Source: Butyrivibrio sp. (lineage in GTDB: Bacteria; Bacillota; Clostridia; Lachnospirales; Lachnospiraceae). From it: a stretch of 64,000 bases of DNA. Below are positions 40,488 to 49,654 of this stretch, piece after piece. The DNA is taken from positions 78,900-142,899 of the forward strand of contig NZ_JAGBLU010000137.1 in NCBI RefSeq assembly GCF_017635265.1, in the 5' to 3' direction. Every line of letters starts with the position of its first letter. The stretch's first letter is position 1. Position numbers and translations under genes: made by a program. Under the pieces are notes generated by a model, which saw only the letters and a program-made list of their open reading frames with translations, was not told the DNA's origin and ran no database searches.

Positions 40488-40976
40488 GTGAAGGTTGCAG
40501 TTTACCCGGGAAGTTTTGATCCTGTTACCTACGGACATTTAGACATTATAAAACGCGCATCCCGGATGTTTGATAAGGTTATAGTTGCTGTTATGTGCAA
40601 TTCAGCCAAAACTCCATTGTTTACGCTAGATGAACGTGTTAAAATGTTAAGGGAGTCGGTAAGCGACTTGAATAACGTTTATATTGAGTCTTTTAGCGGT
40701 CTATTAATAGACTATTGTAAAAAAGAAAATATACATATCGTTATTCGTGGACTTAGAGCTATTACAGATTTTGAATATGAATTGCAAATAGCCCAGACCA
40801 ATAAAGAGCTATCACACAATCAGGTCGATACGGTTTTTTTAACAACATCAATCAAATATTCATATCTTAGTAGTTCTGTAGTTAAGGAAGTTGCGAGCTA
40901 TAACGGCGATATAACTCCTTGTGTTCCGGAGTTTGTTGCAGATACATTGTATAAAAAGTATGGCTTTCGAAAATAA
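40488..40976 (+). CDS. coaD: Phosphopantetheine adenylyltransferase CoaD
   Basis: CoaD adenylates 4'-phosphopantetheine in coenzyme A synthesis. The nucleotidyltransferase motif GSFDPVTYGHLDII is at residues 8-21, RGLRAITDFEYE is near 88-99, and the KYSYLSSSVVKE segment near 126-137 replaces the ISSxxR motif, as usual in CoaD. Length is 162 residues. The start is GTG 40488, seven bases after AAAGGAG. Confidence 0.96.
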   Translation: MKVAVYPGSFDPVTYGHLDIIKRASRMFDKVIVAVMCNSAKTPLFTLDERVKMLRESVSDLNNVYIESFSGLLIDYCKKENIHIVIRGLRAITDFEYELQIAQTNKELSHNQVDTVFLTTSIKYSYLSSSVVKEVASYNGDITPCVPEFVADTLYKKYGFRK

Positions 40977-40993
40977 CTATGGGGGAAATTATA

Positions 40994-41686
40994 ATGACCA
41001 GCAGAATAGAACAGCTCATTGATGAAATAGAAACTTATATTGATAATTGTAAACCTCAGCCTCTCTCACAGACCAAGATCATTGTTAATAAAGAGGAAAT
41101 CGATGAGCTTTTAAGAGAACTTAGAAGCAAAACTCCTGAGGAAATAAAAAAGTATCAGAAGATAATCAGTAATAAAGAGGCAATATTGAATGATGCCAGA
41201 AAAAAAGCTGAAGAAATAGTTAATCAGGCAACAATAAAAACAAATCAGCTGATTAACGAACACGAGATCATGCAGCAGGCATATGCACAGGCCAATGAAG
41301 TTGTTTCACAGGCAGCTATGCAGGCAAAAGAAATACTTGATAATGCAATGATTGAGGCGAACAACATGAAGGGAGCTGCTGTTCAGTATACAGATCAGCT
41401 TTTAGCCGGAGTTGAGGATGTTATTGCACAGTCAATTGATGCGACAAGCAAAAATAATGATGAAATCATTGATGCAGTAAAACAGCATAGTATGGATATC
41501 GTTAAGTCAGTTTCACAAAGTAATGACAGTATTCTTTCAGCGCTTACTCAATATAGTGAAGTTATAAAGTCAAACAGAGCTGATCTTAAACAGCCGGAAG
41601 TTTCAGGTAATACGTCGTCTTCAGGCGCCGAGTCTGCACAAGCTATAGCACCAGCAGAAGGAATAAATCTTGATATGCTCAACTGA
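40994..41686 (+). CDS. Coiled-coil protein following coaD
   Basis: A 230-residue, almost wholly helical protein with a long coiled coil (about residues 45-150) rich in Ala, Glu, Asn and Gln, for example ARKKAEEIVNQATIKTNQLI. The tail (from about 195) is Ser/Ala-rich and disordered. Relatives after coaD in this clade are often labelled ATP-synthase subunit H-like or DivIVA-like from the coiled coil alone, and I would not assign either. ATG 40994 follows GGGG at 40981-40984; an earlier in-frame ATG at 40979 lacks a ribosome site. A terminator follows. Confidence 0.75.
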   Translation: MTSRIEQLIDEIETYIDNCKPQPLSQTKIIVNKEEIDELLRELRSKTPEEIKKYQKIISNKEAILNDARKKAEEIVNQATIKTNQLINEHEIMQQAYAQANEVVSQAAMQAKEILDNAMIEANNMKGAAVQYTDQLLAGVEDVIAQSIDATSKNNDEIIDAVKQHSMDIVKSVSQSNDSILSALTQYSEVIKSNRADLKQPEVSGNTSSSGAESAQAIAPAEGINLDMLN

Positions 41687-41696
41687 TATCAACAAT

Positions 41697-41725
41697 ATAA
41701 GCTGCCGCTAAATGCGACAGCTTAT
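41697..41725 (+). terminator. Intrinsic terminator ending the fakA-coaD region
   Basis: ATAAGCTG (41697-41704) with CGC pairs with GCG and CAGCTTAT, followed by a T-rich stretch. It lies just after the coiled-coil gene. Confidence 0.75.
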
Positions 41726-41754
41726 TTATTCTTAAGTATATAAGTGGGGGACTT

Positions 41755-42813
41755 ATGAAAAATTGTATTGTTTCGTTTTGCCTTATTTTTGTTCTGATTT
41801 TAGGAATAGCTTTCAACATTGATACAGTAGATGTGCAAGCATCAAATGAAAAACCTGTCGTGGTTGTTATTGATCCCGGACATGGTGGAACAGGAGAACG
41901 AAACCTTGGCGCTCAATATAATGGCTTTTCTGAAAAAGAGCTTACTATGCAGGTTGCCACTGCAATGAAAGCAGAGCTGGAAAAATATGATAATGTAACA
42001 GTCTACTTAACAAGAACAACTGATACTATTGTTTCTCTTGAACAAAGAGCTATTTTTGCACAAAGTGTTAATGCAGACTTTATGTTTAGTATTCATTTTA
42101 ATGCATCATTAGAACATGATTTTTATGGCTCAGAAATCTGGACATCAGGTTTTGGAAATTATTATAAAAAAGGAGCTGAGTTTGGGCAGATTATTTCGGA
42201 TGACCTTGAAAGCCTTGGATTATACAAGAAGGGAGTAAAAACCAAGCTTGGGCAGAGCGGCAAAGATTATTATGGTATCATCAGGCAAAGCGTAGCAAGA
42301 GAGATTCCTTGCGTTATTATTGAGCATGCTTATCTTGATCACATTTATGATCTCCCTTTACTTAGAAGTGCAAACTTCATGCAGACCCTTGGAATTACTG
42401 ATGCAACCGCAGTTGCCAAATATTTTCATCTGTCATCAAAAAGTACAGGCGCAGATTTTAGTACATTTAATGTGAAAAGTGTAAGCGAACCAAAAAGTCC
42501 TCTTTCCAAGGATCTTACCGAGCCTGATTATTGTAAAGCACAAGTACTTTCATTTGACGCAACAAGTAGAAATGCTTTAGTTCAGATGAGTACGAAGGAC
42601 AGCCAGAGTCCTGTTATTTATTTTTCATATAGCTATGATGGCGGAAATACGTTTTCTTTGCTGCAAATGTGGGATAGAACAAAGGAAACCCAATCATTTA
42701 ACATTTTAATTCCTAAAGGTATTACCAACCCACAAATTGTGTGCAGAGCCTACAACAATTACGAATTATATACTCAGAGTGAACCTGTAAATGTTCCGGA
42801 GTATTCAAATTAA
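41755..42813 (+). CDS. Secreted N-acetylmuramoyl-L-alanine amidase
   Basis: A 352-residue exported cell-wall hydrolase. A signal peptide (residues 1-30, cleavage probably after VQASA-like VDVQAS) precedes an Amidase_3 domain. Zinc ligands are His in IDPGHGG (about residue 43), Glu in NGFSEKELT and His in FSIHFNAS; the catalytic Glu is in CVIIEHAYLDH. The C-terminal ~110 residues form a separate domain that I do not recognise, probably wall- or self-interacting. GTGGGGG lies upstream. It cuts the amide bond between MurNAc and the peptide stem. Confidence 0.88.
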   Translation: MKNCIVSFCLIFVLILGIAFNIDTVDVQASNEKPVVVVIDPGHGGTGERNLGAQYNGFSEKELTMQVATAMKAELEKYDNVTVYLTRTTDTIVSLEQRAIFAQSVNADFMFSIHFNASLEHDFYGSEIWTSGFGNYYKKGAEFGQIISDDLESLGLYKKGVKTKLGQSGKDYYGIIRQSVAREIPCVIIEHAYLDHIYDLPLLRSANFMQTLGITDATAVAKYFHLSSKSTGADFSTFNVKSVSEPKSPLSKDLTEPDYCKAQVLSFDATSRNALVQMSTKDSQSPVIYFSYSYDGGNTFSLLQMWDRTKETQSFNILIPKGITNPQIVCRAYNNYELYTQSEPVNVPEYSN

Positions 42814-42826
42814 AGAGGAAAAAGTT

Positions 42827-43558
42827 TTGAGACTTGATAAGTTTCTCGGTGACCATAATATTGGCACACGTAAACAAATAAAGGAATATGTAAAAAACGG
42901 AAGATGTCTGGTTAATGGTCAACCTGTCAAAAAGTCTGATATTCACATAGATGAGAGTAATGATGAGATCACTTTTGATGGTAAAATTCTATCATTTAGT
43001 AAATTTCATTACTATATGCTTAATAAGCCGGATGGAGTTGTTTCGGCAACTACTGATGGCAGGAACAAAACGGTTCTTGACCTATTAAAGACTGAAAATG
43101 TCAGAGGGCTTAATCCTGCGGGACGCCTTGATATTGATACAGTGGGACTTCTTCTTTTAACTGATGACGGCGGCCTTATTCATAGGCTTTTATCACCAAA
43201 AAAGCATGTTGATAAGACTTATGAGGTGCATCTTGAAAAAGATATTTCCGATGATGATATTAAACTACTGGAAAATGGCGTTGATATCGGTGATAAAAAA
43301 GATAATGGAGACCCTTTTCTTACACTTGAAGCCAAAGTATGTAAAAAAGGAAAAGATGATAATGGTAACCCGGTGATTCATCTTACCATTCATGAGGGAC
43401 GTTTTCATCAGGTAAAAAGAATGATGGAAGCCATAGGAAACAGAGTGGTATTTTTAAAAAGGATAACATTTGGTCCTTTGGTCCTTGATGAGAATCTATC
43501 TTATGGAGAATACAGAAAACTTACAGAAGATGAATTAAGAAAACTGGGAGTAGAGTAA
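42827..43558 (+). CDS. rsuA: 16S rRNA pseudouridine synthase RsuA
   Basis: A 243-residue enzyme of the RsuA group. The S4 domain is residues 1-60 (RLDKFLGDHNIGTRKQIKEY), and the catalytic motif PAGRLDIDTVGLLLLTDDG (about residues 100-118) holds the nucleophilic Asp. YYMLNKPDGVVS and SPKKHVDKTYEV match RsuA, which modifies U516 of 16S rRNA. The start is TTG 42827, seven bases after AGAGGA; the open frame back to 42791 overlaps the amidase and has no ribosome site. Confidence 0.88.
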   Translation: MRLDKFLGDHNIGTRKQIKEYVKNGRCLVNGQPVKKSDIHIDESNDEITFDGKILSFSKFHYYMLNKPDGVVSATTDGRNKTVLDLLKTENVRGLNPAGRLDIDTVGLLLLTDDGGLIHRLLSPKKHVDKTYEVHLEKDISDDDIKLLENGVDIGDKKDNGDPFLTLEAKVCKKGKDDNGNPVIHLTIHEGRFHQVKRMMEAIGNRVVFLKRITFGPLVLDENLSYGEYRKLTEDELRKLGVE

Positions 43559-43561
43559 CTG

Positions 43562-44173
43562 GTGAATAATATGAAAAAAGCATTTAAAGGTGAATTTGGG
43601 TACATCGAGTACAGGAAAAAGGTGGCAATAATAAGAACTATAGTGTTCCTTCTCGTAGTTCTTGCAATATTTTTTTCAGGACTTTTTATATACAAAAGCC
43701 AGAAAAGTATATTTAGTATAATTGCTGCTGTCTTATGTCTTCCTACAGGATGGAGCGGAGTTAATCTTATTATGTTTTTAAGGGCTAAAGGATGTTCTTT
43801 GGGAGATTATGAGAAAATTTCCCGGGTAAAGGGCGGGCTTTTAATCCATTATGATCATATCATTACATCTTATGACAAGAATTATTATATAGCGGCATCT
43901 ACAGTACTGGATAAAAATATCTGTGCATTGGCTGCTGATAAGGATATGGAAGAATCCGACTGTGAAAAGCACATAAAAAAAATGATGGTGGGAAGCGGAT
44001 ATTCCGGCTACAGCATCAAGGTTTTCACCAATACTGAAAAATTTTGTGAAAGACTGTCTCAACTTGAAAAGCTCCGCAATGAGAAAGGAATTGATCCTTT
44101 TGCCATTGAAAATTCCTGGCAGGAAGGAACTGTACAGACACCGGCAGGAGTGCTTTTGTCTATTTCCTTATGA
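43562..44173 (+). CDS. Uncharacterised membrane protein
   Basis: A 203-residue protein that I do not recognise. Two membrane helices are visible (about residues 21-44 and 49-72), with the positively charged N-terminus predicted inside, followed by a soluble domain of ~125 residues containing YDHIITSYDKNYYIAAS and KKMMVGSGYSGYSIKVF. GTG 43562 is used; ATG 43571 is also possible. It starts three bases after rsuA, so it is probably cotranscribed. Confidence 0.65.
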   Translation: MNNMKKAFKGEFGYIEYRKKVAIIRTIVFLLVVLAIFFSGLFIYKSQKSIFSIIAAVLCLPTGWSGVNLIMFLRAKGCSLGDYEKISRVKGGLLIHYDHIITSYDKNYYIAASTVLDKNICALAADKDMEESDCEKHIKKMMVGSGYSGYSIKVFTNTEKFCERLSQLEKLRNEKGIDPFAIENSWQEGTVQTPAGVLLSISL

Positions 44174-44218
44174 TAATTAAGAACTGAATTTTTAGTTTGT
44201 TTTGATAGATAAAAAATT

Positions 44219-45184
44219 ATGAAAGAAATTAAGATTACTGCAAATCAAGAAAATAAGCGATTAGACAGCTTTTTGAAATCATATTTATCCAATGCTTCCG
44301 GAAGTTTTATTTATAAGATGCTTCGAAAAAAGAATATAACGTTAAATGATAAAAAAGCTGATGGAAAAGAAAAACTACAGGTTGGAGATACTATTAAAAT
44401 CTACTTTTCTGATGAAACACTAAATAAGTTTGTGGGTCAGAACAAAGAAAAAACATCAGGTTTTGGTTCAGATACATTTAAAGGCCTGAATGTTGAGGTG
44501 ATTTACGAAGATGAAAATGTTGTTTTTGTAAATAAACCAGCAGGACTACTTTCCCAAAAAGCTGAAAAAAACGACATCAGCTTAAATGACTGGCTTATAT
44601 CTTACCTAATGGATAAAGGTGAAGTTAGCAGGGAAAGTCTTTTAACATATAAGCCATCTATATGCAACAGGCTGGACAGAAATACATCGGGGCTGGTTAT
44701 ATGCGCCAAGTCTTTAAGCGGCGCCAGAGCAATGAATAATATGCTTAAAGACAGAACACTTGATAAGTATTACAGGACGATTGTATCCGGAAAGGTAGAT
44801 AAAGCTATAAGGCTTAAGGGATACCTTTATAAAGATGAATCACAAAATAAGGTTTTTATTAAAAACAGTGATCCCAAAGATGAGAGATACTCATATATAG
44901 AGACAGAGTATGTTCCTTTAAAATATAATGAAGATCTGAATTTTTCTTTATTAGAGGTTAAACTTATAACAGGAAAGCCGCATCAGATAAGGGCGCATCT
45001 TTCGAGTATCGGGCATCCGCTTGTTGGGGATATAAAATATGGCGGAAAAAAATTTAAAAATATAAACTATCAGATACTGCACAGCTTTTGCATCAGTTTT
45101 CCGGCTGATATGTCCGGAGAACTCAGCTATTTAGCAGGGAAAAAGTTTGTTGCAAAACAGCCCGGTATTTTTGACATGATTTAG
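44219..45184 (+). CDS. RluA-family pseudouridine synthase
   Basis: A 321-residue RluC/RluD-like enzyme. An S4 domain covers about residues 10-65, and the catalytic domain starts at VNKPAGLLSQ. The active-site motif reads CNRLDRNTSGLVICAKS (about residues 147-163): the nucleophilic Asp is kept, while the usual HRLDRDTSG has His and the second Asp replaced by Asn. GKPHQIRAHLSSIGHPLVGD is intact. The target site on 23S rRNA cannot be decided from sequence alone. This is the third pseudouridine synthase in the window. Confidence 0.85.
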   Translation: MKEIKITANQENKRLDSFLKSYLSNASGSFIYKMLRKKNITLNDKKADGKEKLQVGDTIKIYFSDETLNKFVGQNKEKTSGFGSDTFKGLNVEVIYEDENVVFVNKPAGLLSQKAEKNDISLNDWLISYLMDKGEVSRESLLTYKPSICNRLDRNTSGLVICAKSLSGARAMNNMLKDRTLDKYYRTIVSGKVDKAIRLKGYLYKDESQNKVFIKNSDPKDERYSYIETEYVPLKYNEDLNFSLLEVKLITGKPHQIRAHLSSIGHPLVGDIKYGGKKFKNINYQILHSFCISFPADMSGELSYLAGKKFVAKQPGIFDMI

Positions 45185-45197
45185 GAACATTTTTTTC

Positions 45198-45244
45198 GGG
45201 TATTTGACACACATTACATTCAAATATCCCAAAATTCTTTTGGT
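45198..45244 (+). other. Paired hairpins in the recU leader
   Basis: GGGTATTTGA (45198-45207) pairs with TCAAATATCCC (45220-45230) with one bulged base. Directly after it, CCAAAA (45229-45234) pairs with TTTTGG (45238-45243), overlapping the first by two bases, so the two are mutually exclusive at the edge. The first also follows the stop of the upstream gene, so a terminator/antiterminator or a simple terminator without T-run is possible. Confidence 0.45.
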
Positions 45245-45273
45245 GTGAATATTGGGTTATGGAGGAGGGGAGT

Positions 45274-45813
45274 ATGCCAACCTGGAAATCAAGGGGGCTT
45301 CGAGGTTCAACTTTAGAAGAATTGATCAACAGATCAAATGAGCGCTATCAGGAACTGGGGCTTGCGCTTATACAGAAGATTCCTACGCCTATTACACCTA
45401 TTAACATTGAAAAAGAAACAAGACATATTACACTTGCGTACTTTGATCAGAAAAGTACCGTAGATTACATTGGAGTTGTTCAGGGCATTCCTGTTTGTTT
45501 TGATGCAAAGGAATGCGCCACAACCACTTTCGCTTTAGAGAATATCCATCCCCATCAGGTTGCGTTTATGCAGGACTTTGAGAAACAGGATGGTGTTGCT
45601 TTCTTTTTAATATATTTTACAAGTCTGAATGAATTCTATTATTTACCCTACAGGAATTTAAAAAACTATTGGGACAGAGCTGAAAACGGCGGAAGAAAAA
45701 GTTTTCGTCATGATGAGCTTGACCTGTCATATGTGATAAAAACGCCGGGTGAATCCGGAATACTTATTCCTTTTCTTGATGCCATTCAAAAAGATTTAGA
45801 AGAAAGAGAATAA
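45274..45813 (+). CDS. recU: Holliday junction resolvase RecU
   Basis: RecU resolves four-way DNA junctions in Firmicutes. The 179-residue protein carries the nuclease core STVDYIGVVQGIPVCFDAKE (about residues 62-81) with the Asp, Glu and Lys that bind metal, and PHQVAFMQDFEKQDGVAFF after it. RGLRGSTLEELINRSNERY is the N-terminal arm. It is shorter than Bacillus RecU (about 200). ATG 45274 follows GGAGGAGGGG. The longer frame from 45259 would begin inside the ribosome site. Confidence 0.93.
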   Translation: MPTWKSRGLRGSTLEELINRSNERYQELGLALIQKIPTPITPINIEKETRHITLAYFDQKSTVDYIGVVQGIPVCFDAKECATTTFALENIHPHQVAFMQDFEKQDGVAFFLIYFTSLNEFYYLPYRNLKNYWDRAENGGRKSFRHDELDLSYVIKTPGESGILIPFLDAIQKDLEERE

Positions 45814-45817
45814 GTAT

Positions 45818-45847
45818 TTGACATAACTATTTGCGTGATGGTAAACT
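45818..45847 (+). promoter_or_regulatory. Predicted promoter of the histidine operon
   Basis: A perfect -35 TTGACA (45818-45823) and TAAACT (45842-45847) at 18 bases lie just after the recU stop and about 65 bases before hisZ. I saw no T-box or His-codon-rich leader peptide in the short space that remains. Confidence 0.5.
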
Positions 45848-45910
45848 CTTTACTATATTAGCATATTATCAAATTAGCACTTTACTTTGTGAAAGCGAAA
45901 AGAGGTAATT

Positions 45911-47020
45911 ATGAATAAAGTTCTTTTACATACTCCTGATGGAGTAAGAGATATTTATGGCGCAGAGTGTAGCGATAAAAAAATAGTTGCAGATAAGATT
46001 CACAAAAAAATGAAAAGTTTTGGCTATCAGGATATTGATACGCCAACATTTGAGTATTTTGACGTTTTTGCAGAGGAGATAAATACATCCGATGCAAAAG
46101 AGCTTTATAAGTTTTTTGACAAAGAAGGAAACACTTTGGTTCTTAGACCTGACTTTACGCCTTCTATTGCCAGATGCGCTTCAAAGGTTATGCTTGAAAA
46201 TGGTACTCCTGTACGAGTTTGTTATGAGGGAAAAACTTTCCTTAATACCTCCAATCTTCAGGGAAAACTTAAAGAGAACTACAATATTGGTGTAGAGCTT
46301 ATGAATGAAAATTCTGTAATGGCTGATGCAGAGGTGATTGCTCTTTTGGTTTCCTGTTTGCAAAGTGTCGGACTTAAGGATTTTCAGATAAGTGTAGGAG
46401 ATGCCGGATACTATAAAGGGCTTTGCATTGAAGCAGGAATTGATACGGAAACCGAGGAAAGCATAAGAGAACAGATTACTGCAAAAAACTATTTTGCTGC
46501 TGAAAACCTTATGAATAAAAGAGGAATTGACTCTAAATACATTGATCAGATTTTGAAGGTATCTGAATTTACCGGCTCCGATGATGCACTTGAAAAAGCA
46601 GAAAATCTTGCAAATAACAAAATGTCGCTGGATGCGGTAAAAAGACTAAAGAGTCTGTATAAAGTACTTACCTGTTACGGTGTTCAAAAATATATATCCT
46701 TTGATCTTGGAGTTCTCAGTAAGTTTAATTATTATACGGGAGTAATATTTAGTGCTTATACCTATGGGGCTCCCGATGCTATTGCCAAAGGCGGCAGATA
46801 TGATAATCTCCTTGGAAAATACGGTAAAGACGCCCCGGCTATTGGATTTGCCATTATGTTGGATGATTTATTATCAGCATGTAAAAGACAACAAATTGAA
46901 TTAGAACATGAAGAACCTTTAATTACTGTTACATATAATGATAGTAATTTTGAAGAAGCTTGTAAACGTGCAACAGAGCTAAGACTACAGGGTAAAAATG
47001 TATGTCTTTTACCTGAATGA
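45911..47020 (+). CDS. hisZ: ATP phosphoribosyltransferase regulatory subunit HisZ
   Basis: HisZ is a catalytically inactive histidyl-tRNA synthetase relative that activates short-form HisG. The 369-residue protein shows class II synthetase motifs: TPDGVRDIYG, FEYFDVFAEE, LVLRPDFTPSIARCAS (motif 2 region) and AKGGRYDNLLGKYG (motif 3 region). It lacks the C-terminal anticodon-binding domain of HisRS except for a short tail. Its location immediately before short hisG confirms the identity. Confidence 0.94.
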   Translation: MNKVLLHTPDGVRDIYGAECSDKKIVADKIHKKMKSFGYQDIDTPTFEYFDVFAEEINTSDAKELYKFFDKEGNTLVLRPDFTPSIARCASKVMLENGTPVRVCYEGKTFLNTSNLQGKLKENYNIGVELMNENSVMADAEVIALLVSCLQSVGLKDFQISVGDAGYYKGLCIEAGIDTETEESIREQITAKNYFAAENLMNKRGIDSKYIDQILKVSEFTGSDDALEKAENLANNKMSLDAVKRLKSLYKVLTCYGVQKYISFDLGVLSKFNYYTGVIFSAYTYGAPDAIAKGGRYDNLLGKYGKDAPAIGFAIMLDDLLSACKRQQIELEHEEPLITVTYNDSNFEEACKRATELRLQGKNVCLLPE

Positions 47021-47031
47021 TCGGAGGATAA

Positions 47032-47667
47032 ATGAGGTACTTAACATTTGCCCTTGGAAAAGGGAGACTTGTAGATAAAACAATGGAGATACTTGGAAAA
47101 TGCGGTATTTCCTGTGATGAGATTCTGGATAAAAAAACAAGAAAACTGATTTTTACCAATGAAGAATTAAAATTAAAATTCTTTTTGGCCAAAGGACCTG
47201 ATGTTCCTACTTATGTTGAATATGGGGCAGCTGATATAGGAATTGTCGGTGCAGATACCATAATGGAAGAAAAGAGAAGAGTTTATGAGGTTTTGGATCT
47301 TGGCTTTGGAAAGTGCAGAATGTGTGTCTGTGGTCCGGCTGAGGCCAAAAAGCTTTTGGAACATCGCGAAATGATACGTGTTGCAAGCAAGTATCCTGAA
47401 ATAGCAAAAGACTACTTTTTTAACAAAAAGCACCAGACAGTTGACATCATTAAGCTTAATGGTTCCGTTGAGCTTGGTCCTATTGTGAATTTAAGTGATG
47501 TCATCGTTGATATAGTTGAAACCGGTTCAACTCTCAAAGAAAACGGGTTAGAGGTTTTGGAAGAAATTTGCCCGCTTTCTGCAAGAATGATTGTTAACCA
47601 GGTCAGCATGCAGATGGAAACGGAAAGAATCAGAAAGCTTATTAATGATATAAAGGAGAACCTGTAA
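47032..47667 (+). CDS. hisG: ATP phosphoribosyltransferase, short form HisG
   Basis: The first enzyme of histidine synthesis, joining ATP and PRPP. At 211 residues it is the short form that lacks the C-terminal regulatory domain and needs HisZ. Typical segments are TFALGKGRLVDKTMEIL, YGAADIGIVGADTIMEE, and the PRPP loop DVIVDIVETGSTLKENGL (about residues 157-174). GGAGG lies upstream of ATG 47032, 11 bases after hisZ. Confidence 0.96.
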   Translation: MRYLTFALGKGRLVDKTMEILGKCGISCDEILDKKTRKLIFTNEELKLKFFLAKGPDVPTYVEYGAADIGIVGADTIMEEKRRVYEVLDLGFGKCRMCVCGPAEAKKLLEHREMIRVASKYPEIAKDYFFNKKHQTVDIIKLNGSVELGPIVNLSDVIVDIVETGSTLKENGLEVLEEICPLSARMIVNQVSMQMETERIRKLINDIKENL

Positions 47668-47671
47668 AAAT

Positions 47672-48970
47672 ATGCGTATATGTAAATTGACAAATGAAAC
47701 TAAAAAAGAGCTTTTAGGTAACCTTTTACAAAGAAATCCGGGAAACTATGCTGAATATGAAAATACAGTCAATGAAATAATTACAAATGTAAGAAACAGC
47801 GGTGACAAAGCACTTTTCGATTACACCCTTAAATTTGACAAGTTCGATGTATCAAAAGACACAATCAAAGTCACAAAAGAAGAAATTGCAGATGCATATA
47901 ATGAACTTTCTGATGATTTCATAGATGTAATGAAAAAAAGTGCTGAAAACATCAGGGTATTCCATGAAAAACAAAAGAGAAACAGCTGGATTGACACGAA
48001 GGAAGACGGAAGCATACTTGGACAGAGAATTCTTCCGATTGAAATTTCAGGTGTTTATGTTCCGGGCGGAAAAGCAGCCTATCCATCAAGTGTGCTTATG
48101 AATGTAGTTCCTGCTAAAGTGGCAGGAGTAGAGAGAATAATCATGTGTACACCTCCATCCAAGGATGGTAAAGTAAATGCAGGAACTTTGGTTGCTGCAG
48201 ACATTGCAGGTGTTACTGAAATTTACAAAGTAGGCGGAGCGCAGGCAATTGCCGCTATGGCTTTTGGCACAGAATCTGTCCCAAAAGTAGACAAAATTAC
48301 GGGTCCGGGTAATATTTTTGTGGCACTTGCAAAAAAAGCCTGCTTCGGACATGTTTCAATAGATTCAATTGCAGGTCCCAGTGAAATACTTGTTCTTACA
48401 GATGAAACTGCAAATCCAAGATTTGTTGCCGCAGATTTATTATCTCAGGCAGAACATGATGAGCTTGCAAGCAGTATTCTTATTACCACATCCGAAGAAA
48501 TTGCAAAAAAAGTATCTGAAGAAATAGATGAATTTTTAAAAACTCTTTCAAGAGCTGATATTATAAAAAAATCCTTAGACAATTATGGCTACATATTTAT
48601 TGCAGACACAATGGATGATGCTGTTGATGCCGCAAATGCTATTGCATCGGAACACTTGGAGATTATAACAAAAAATCCATTTGAAACGATGACCAGGATA
48701 AAAAATGCAGGTGCTGTTTTCCTTGGAGAGTATTCTTCAGAGCCGCTTGGTGATTACTTTGCCGGTCCTAATCATATATTGCCGACAAATAGGACGGCCA
48801 GATTTTTCTCTCCATTAAGTGTGGATGATTTTGTTAAGAAAACCAGTATTATATCGTATTCAAAGGAAGGCTTGCATAAGGTTCATAATGATATTGAGCT
48901 TTTTGCCAAAGAAGAAGGACTCACGGCTCATGCAAATTCAATTGCAGTCAGATTCGAATTTTGCAAGTAA
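47672..48970 (+). CDS. hisD: Histidinol dehydrogenase HisD
   Basis: HisD makes the last two oxidations to L-histidine with NAD and zinc. The 432-residue protein contains GVYVPGGKAAYPSSVLMN, KITGPGNIFVALAKK, IDSIAGPSEILVL and AADLLSQAEHDELASS, the last carrying zinc-binding Gln and His. The C-terminal SEPLGDYFAGPNHILPT is the usual substrate-binding segment. It begins four bases after hisG. Confidence 0.97.
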   Translation: MRICKLTNETKKELLGNLLQRNPGNYAEYENTVNEIITNVRNSGDKALFDYTLKFDKFDVSKDTIKVTKEEIADAYNELSDDFIDVMKKSAENIRVFHEKQKRNSWIDTKEDGSILGQRILPIEISGVYVPGGKAAYPSSVLMNVVPAKVAGVERIIMCTPPSKDGKVNAGTLVAADIAGVTEIYKVGGAQAIAAMAFGTESVPKVDKITGPGNIFVALAKKACFGHVSIDSIAGPSEILVLTDETANPRFVAADLLSQAEHDELASSILITTSEEIAKKVSEEIDEFLKTLSRADIIKKSLDNYGYIFIADTMDDAVDAANAIASEHLEIITKNPFETMTRIKNAGAVFLGEYSSEPLGDYFAGPNHILPTNRTARFFSPLSVDDFVKKTSIISYSKEGLHKVHNDIELFAKEEGLTAHANSIAVRFEFCK

Positions 48971-49062
48971 ACTTTCTAAAGTAAGTATAAAATGCAAGTT
49001 TTATAGATTGTTTATAATTGATTCGCAAGATTTTGTTTACATATAATCAGGAGACACAAATT

Positions 49063-49653
49063 ATGGGTGAAAGAATTGCAAGTGTTATTAGAAAAACTAA
49101 TGAGACAGATATTAGCGTAAAGCTTAACTTGGATGGAAATGGCACTTCTGTCATAGAAACCGGAATTGGCTTTTTTGACCATATGCTCACAGCTTTTGCA
49201 AAACATGGCCTTTTTGATCTGGAAGTTAAGGTTAAAGGGGATCTTAATGTTGACGGACACCATACAGTTGAAGATACCGGAATAGTTTTGGGGCAGGCTA
49301 TACTCCAGGCACTTGGTGATAAGAAAAGTATCAGGCGATATGGAAATGAGATTCTTCCTATGGATGAATCCCTTGTTCTTTCAGCTGTTGATTTGTGCGG
49401 AAGACCATACTTTGTGATGGATGCAGATTTTAAGGCACCTATGGTAGGTGATTTTGACACACAACTTGTTAGCGAATTTTTCTATGCGGTTTCCTATTCT
49501 GCAATGATGAATATTCATCTGAGAGTTATTGCCGGAACCAATGACCATCACAAAATAGAAGCTATGTTTAAAGCTTTTGCAAAATCGCTTGATATGGCTA
49601 CATGTATTGACCCAAGAATAACTGATGTTCTTAGTACAAAAGGAGCTTTATAA
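49063..49653 (+). CDS. hisB: Imidazoleglycerol-phosphate dehydratase HisB
   Basis: A 196-residue monofunctional dehydratase. The manganese-binding His motifs are GFFDHMLTAFAKHG and DGHHTVEDTGIVLGQA in the first half, and MNIHLRVIAGTNDHHKIEAMFKAFAK in the second. ATG 49063 has AGGAGA upstream; the frame extends upstream to 49018 without a better site. A 92-base gap separates it from hisD, and I found no convincing separate promoter there. Confidence 0.96.
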   Translation: MGERIASVIRKTNETDISVKLNLDGNGTSVIETGIGFFDHMLTAFAKHGLFDLEVKVKGDLNVDGHHTVEDTGIVLGQAILQALGDKKSIRRYGNEILPMDESLVLSAVDLCGRPYFVMDADFKAPMVGDFDTQLVSEFFYAVSYSAMMNIHLRVIAGTNDHHKIEAMFKAFAKSLDMATCIDPRITDVLSTKGAL

Positions 49654-49654
49654 T

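Noticed and set aside
45848-45910. T-box or histidine-rich leader peptide before hisZ
   Set aside because: The space between promoter and hisZ is too short, and no run of His codons or T-box-like sequence is visible.
49019-49047. Internal promoter before hisB (TTGATT, 18 bases, TATAAT)
   Set aside because: The implied start point would fall on or after the hisB ribosome site, so it would not give a translatable leader.
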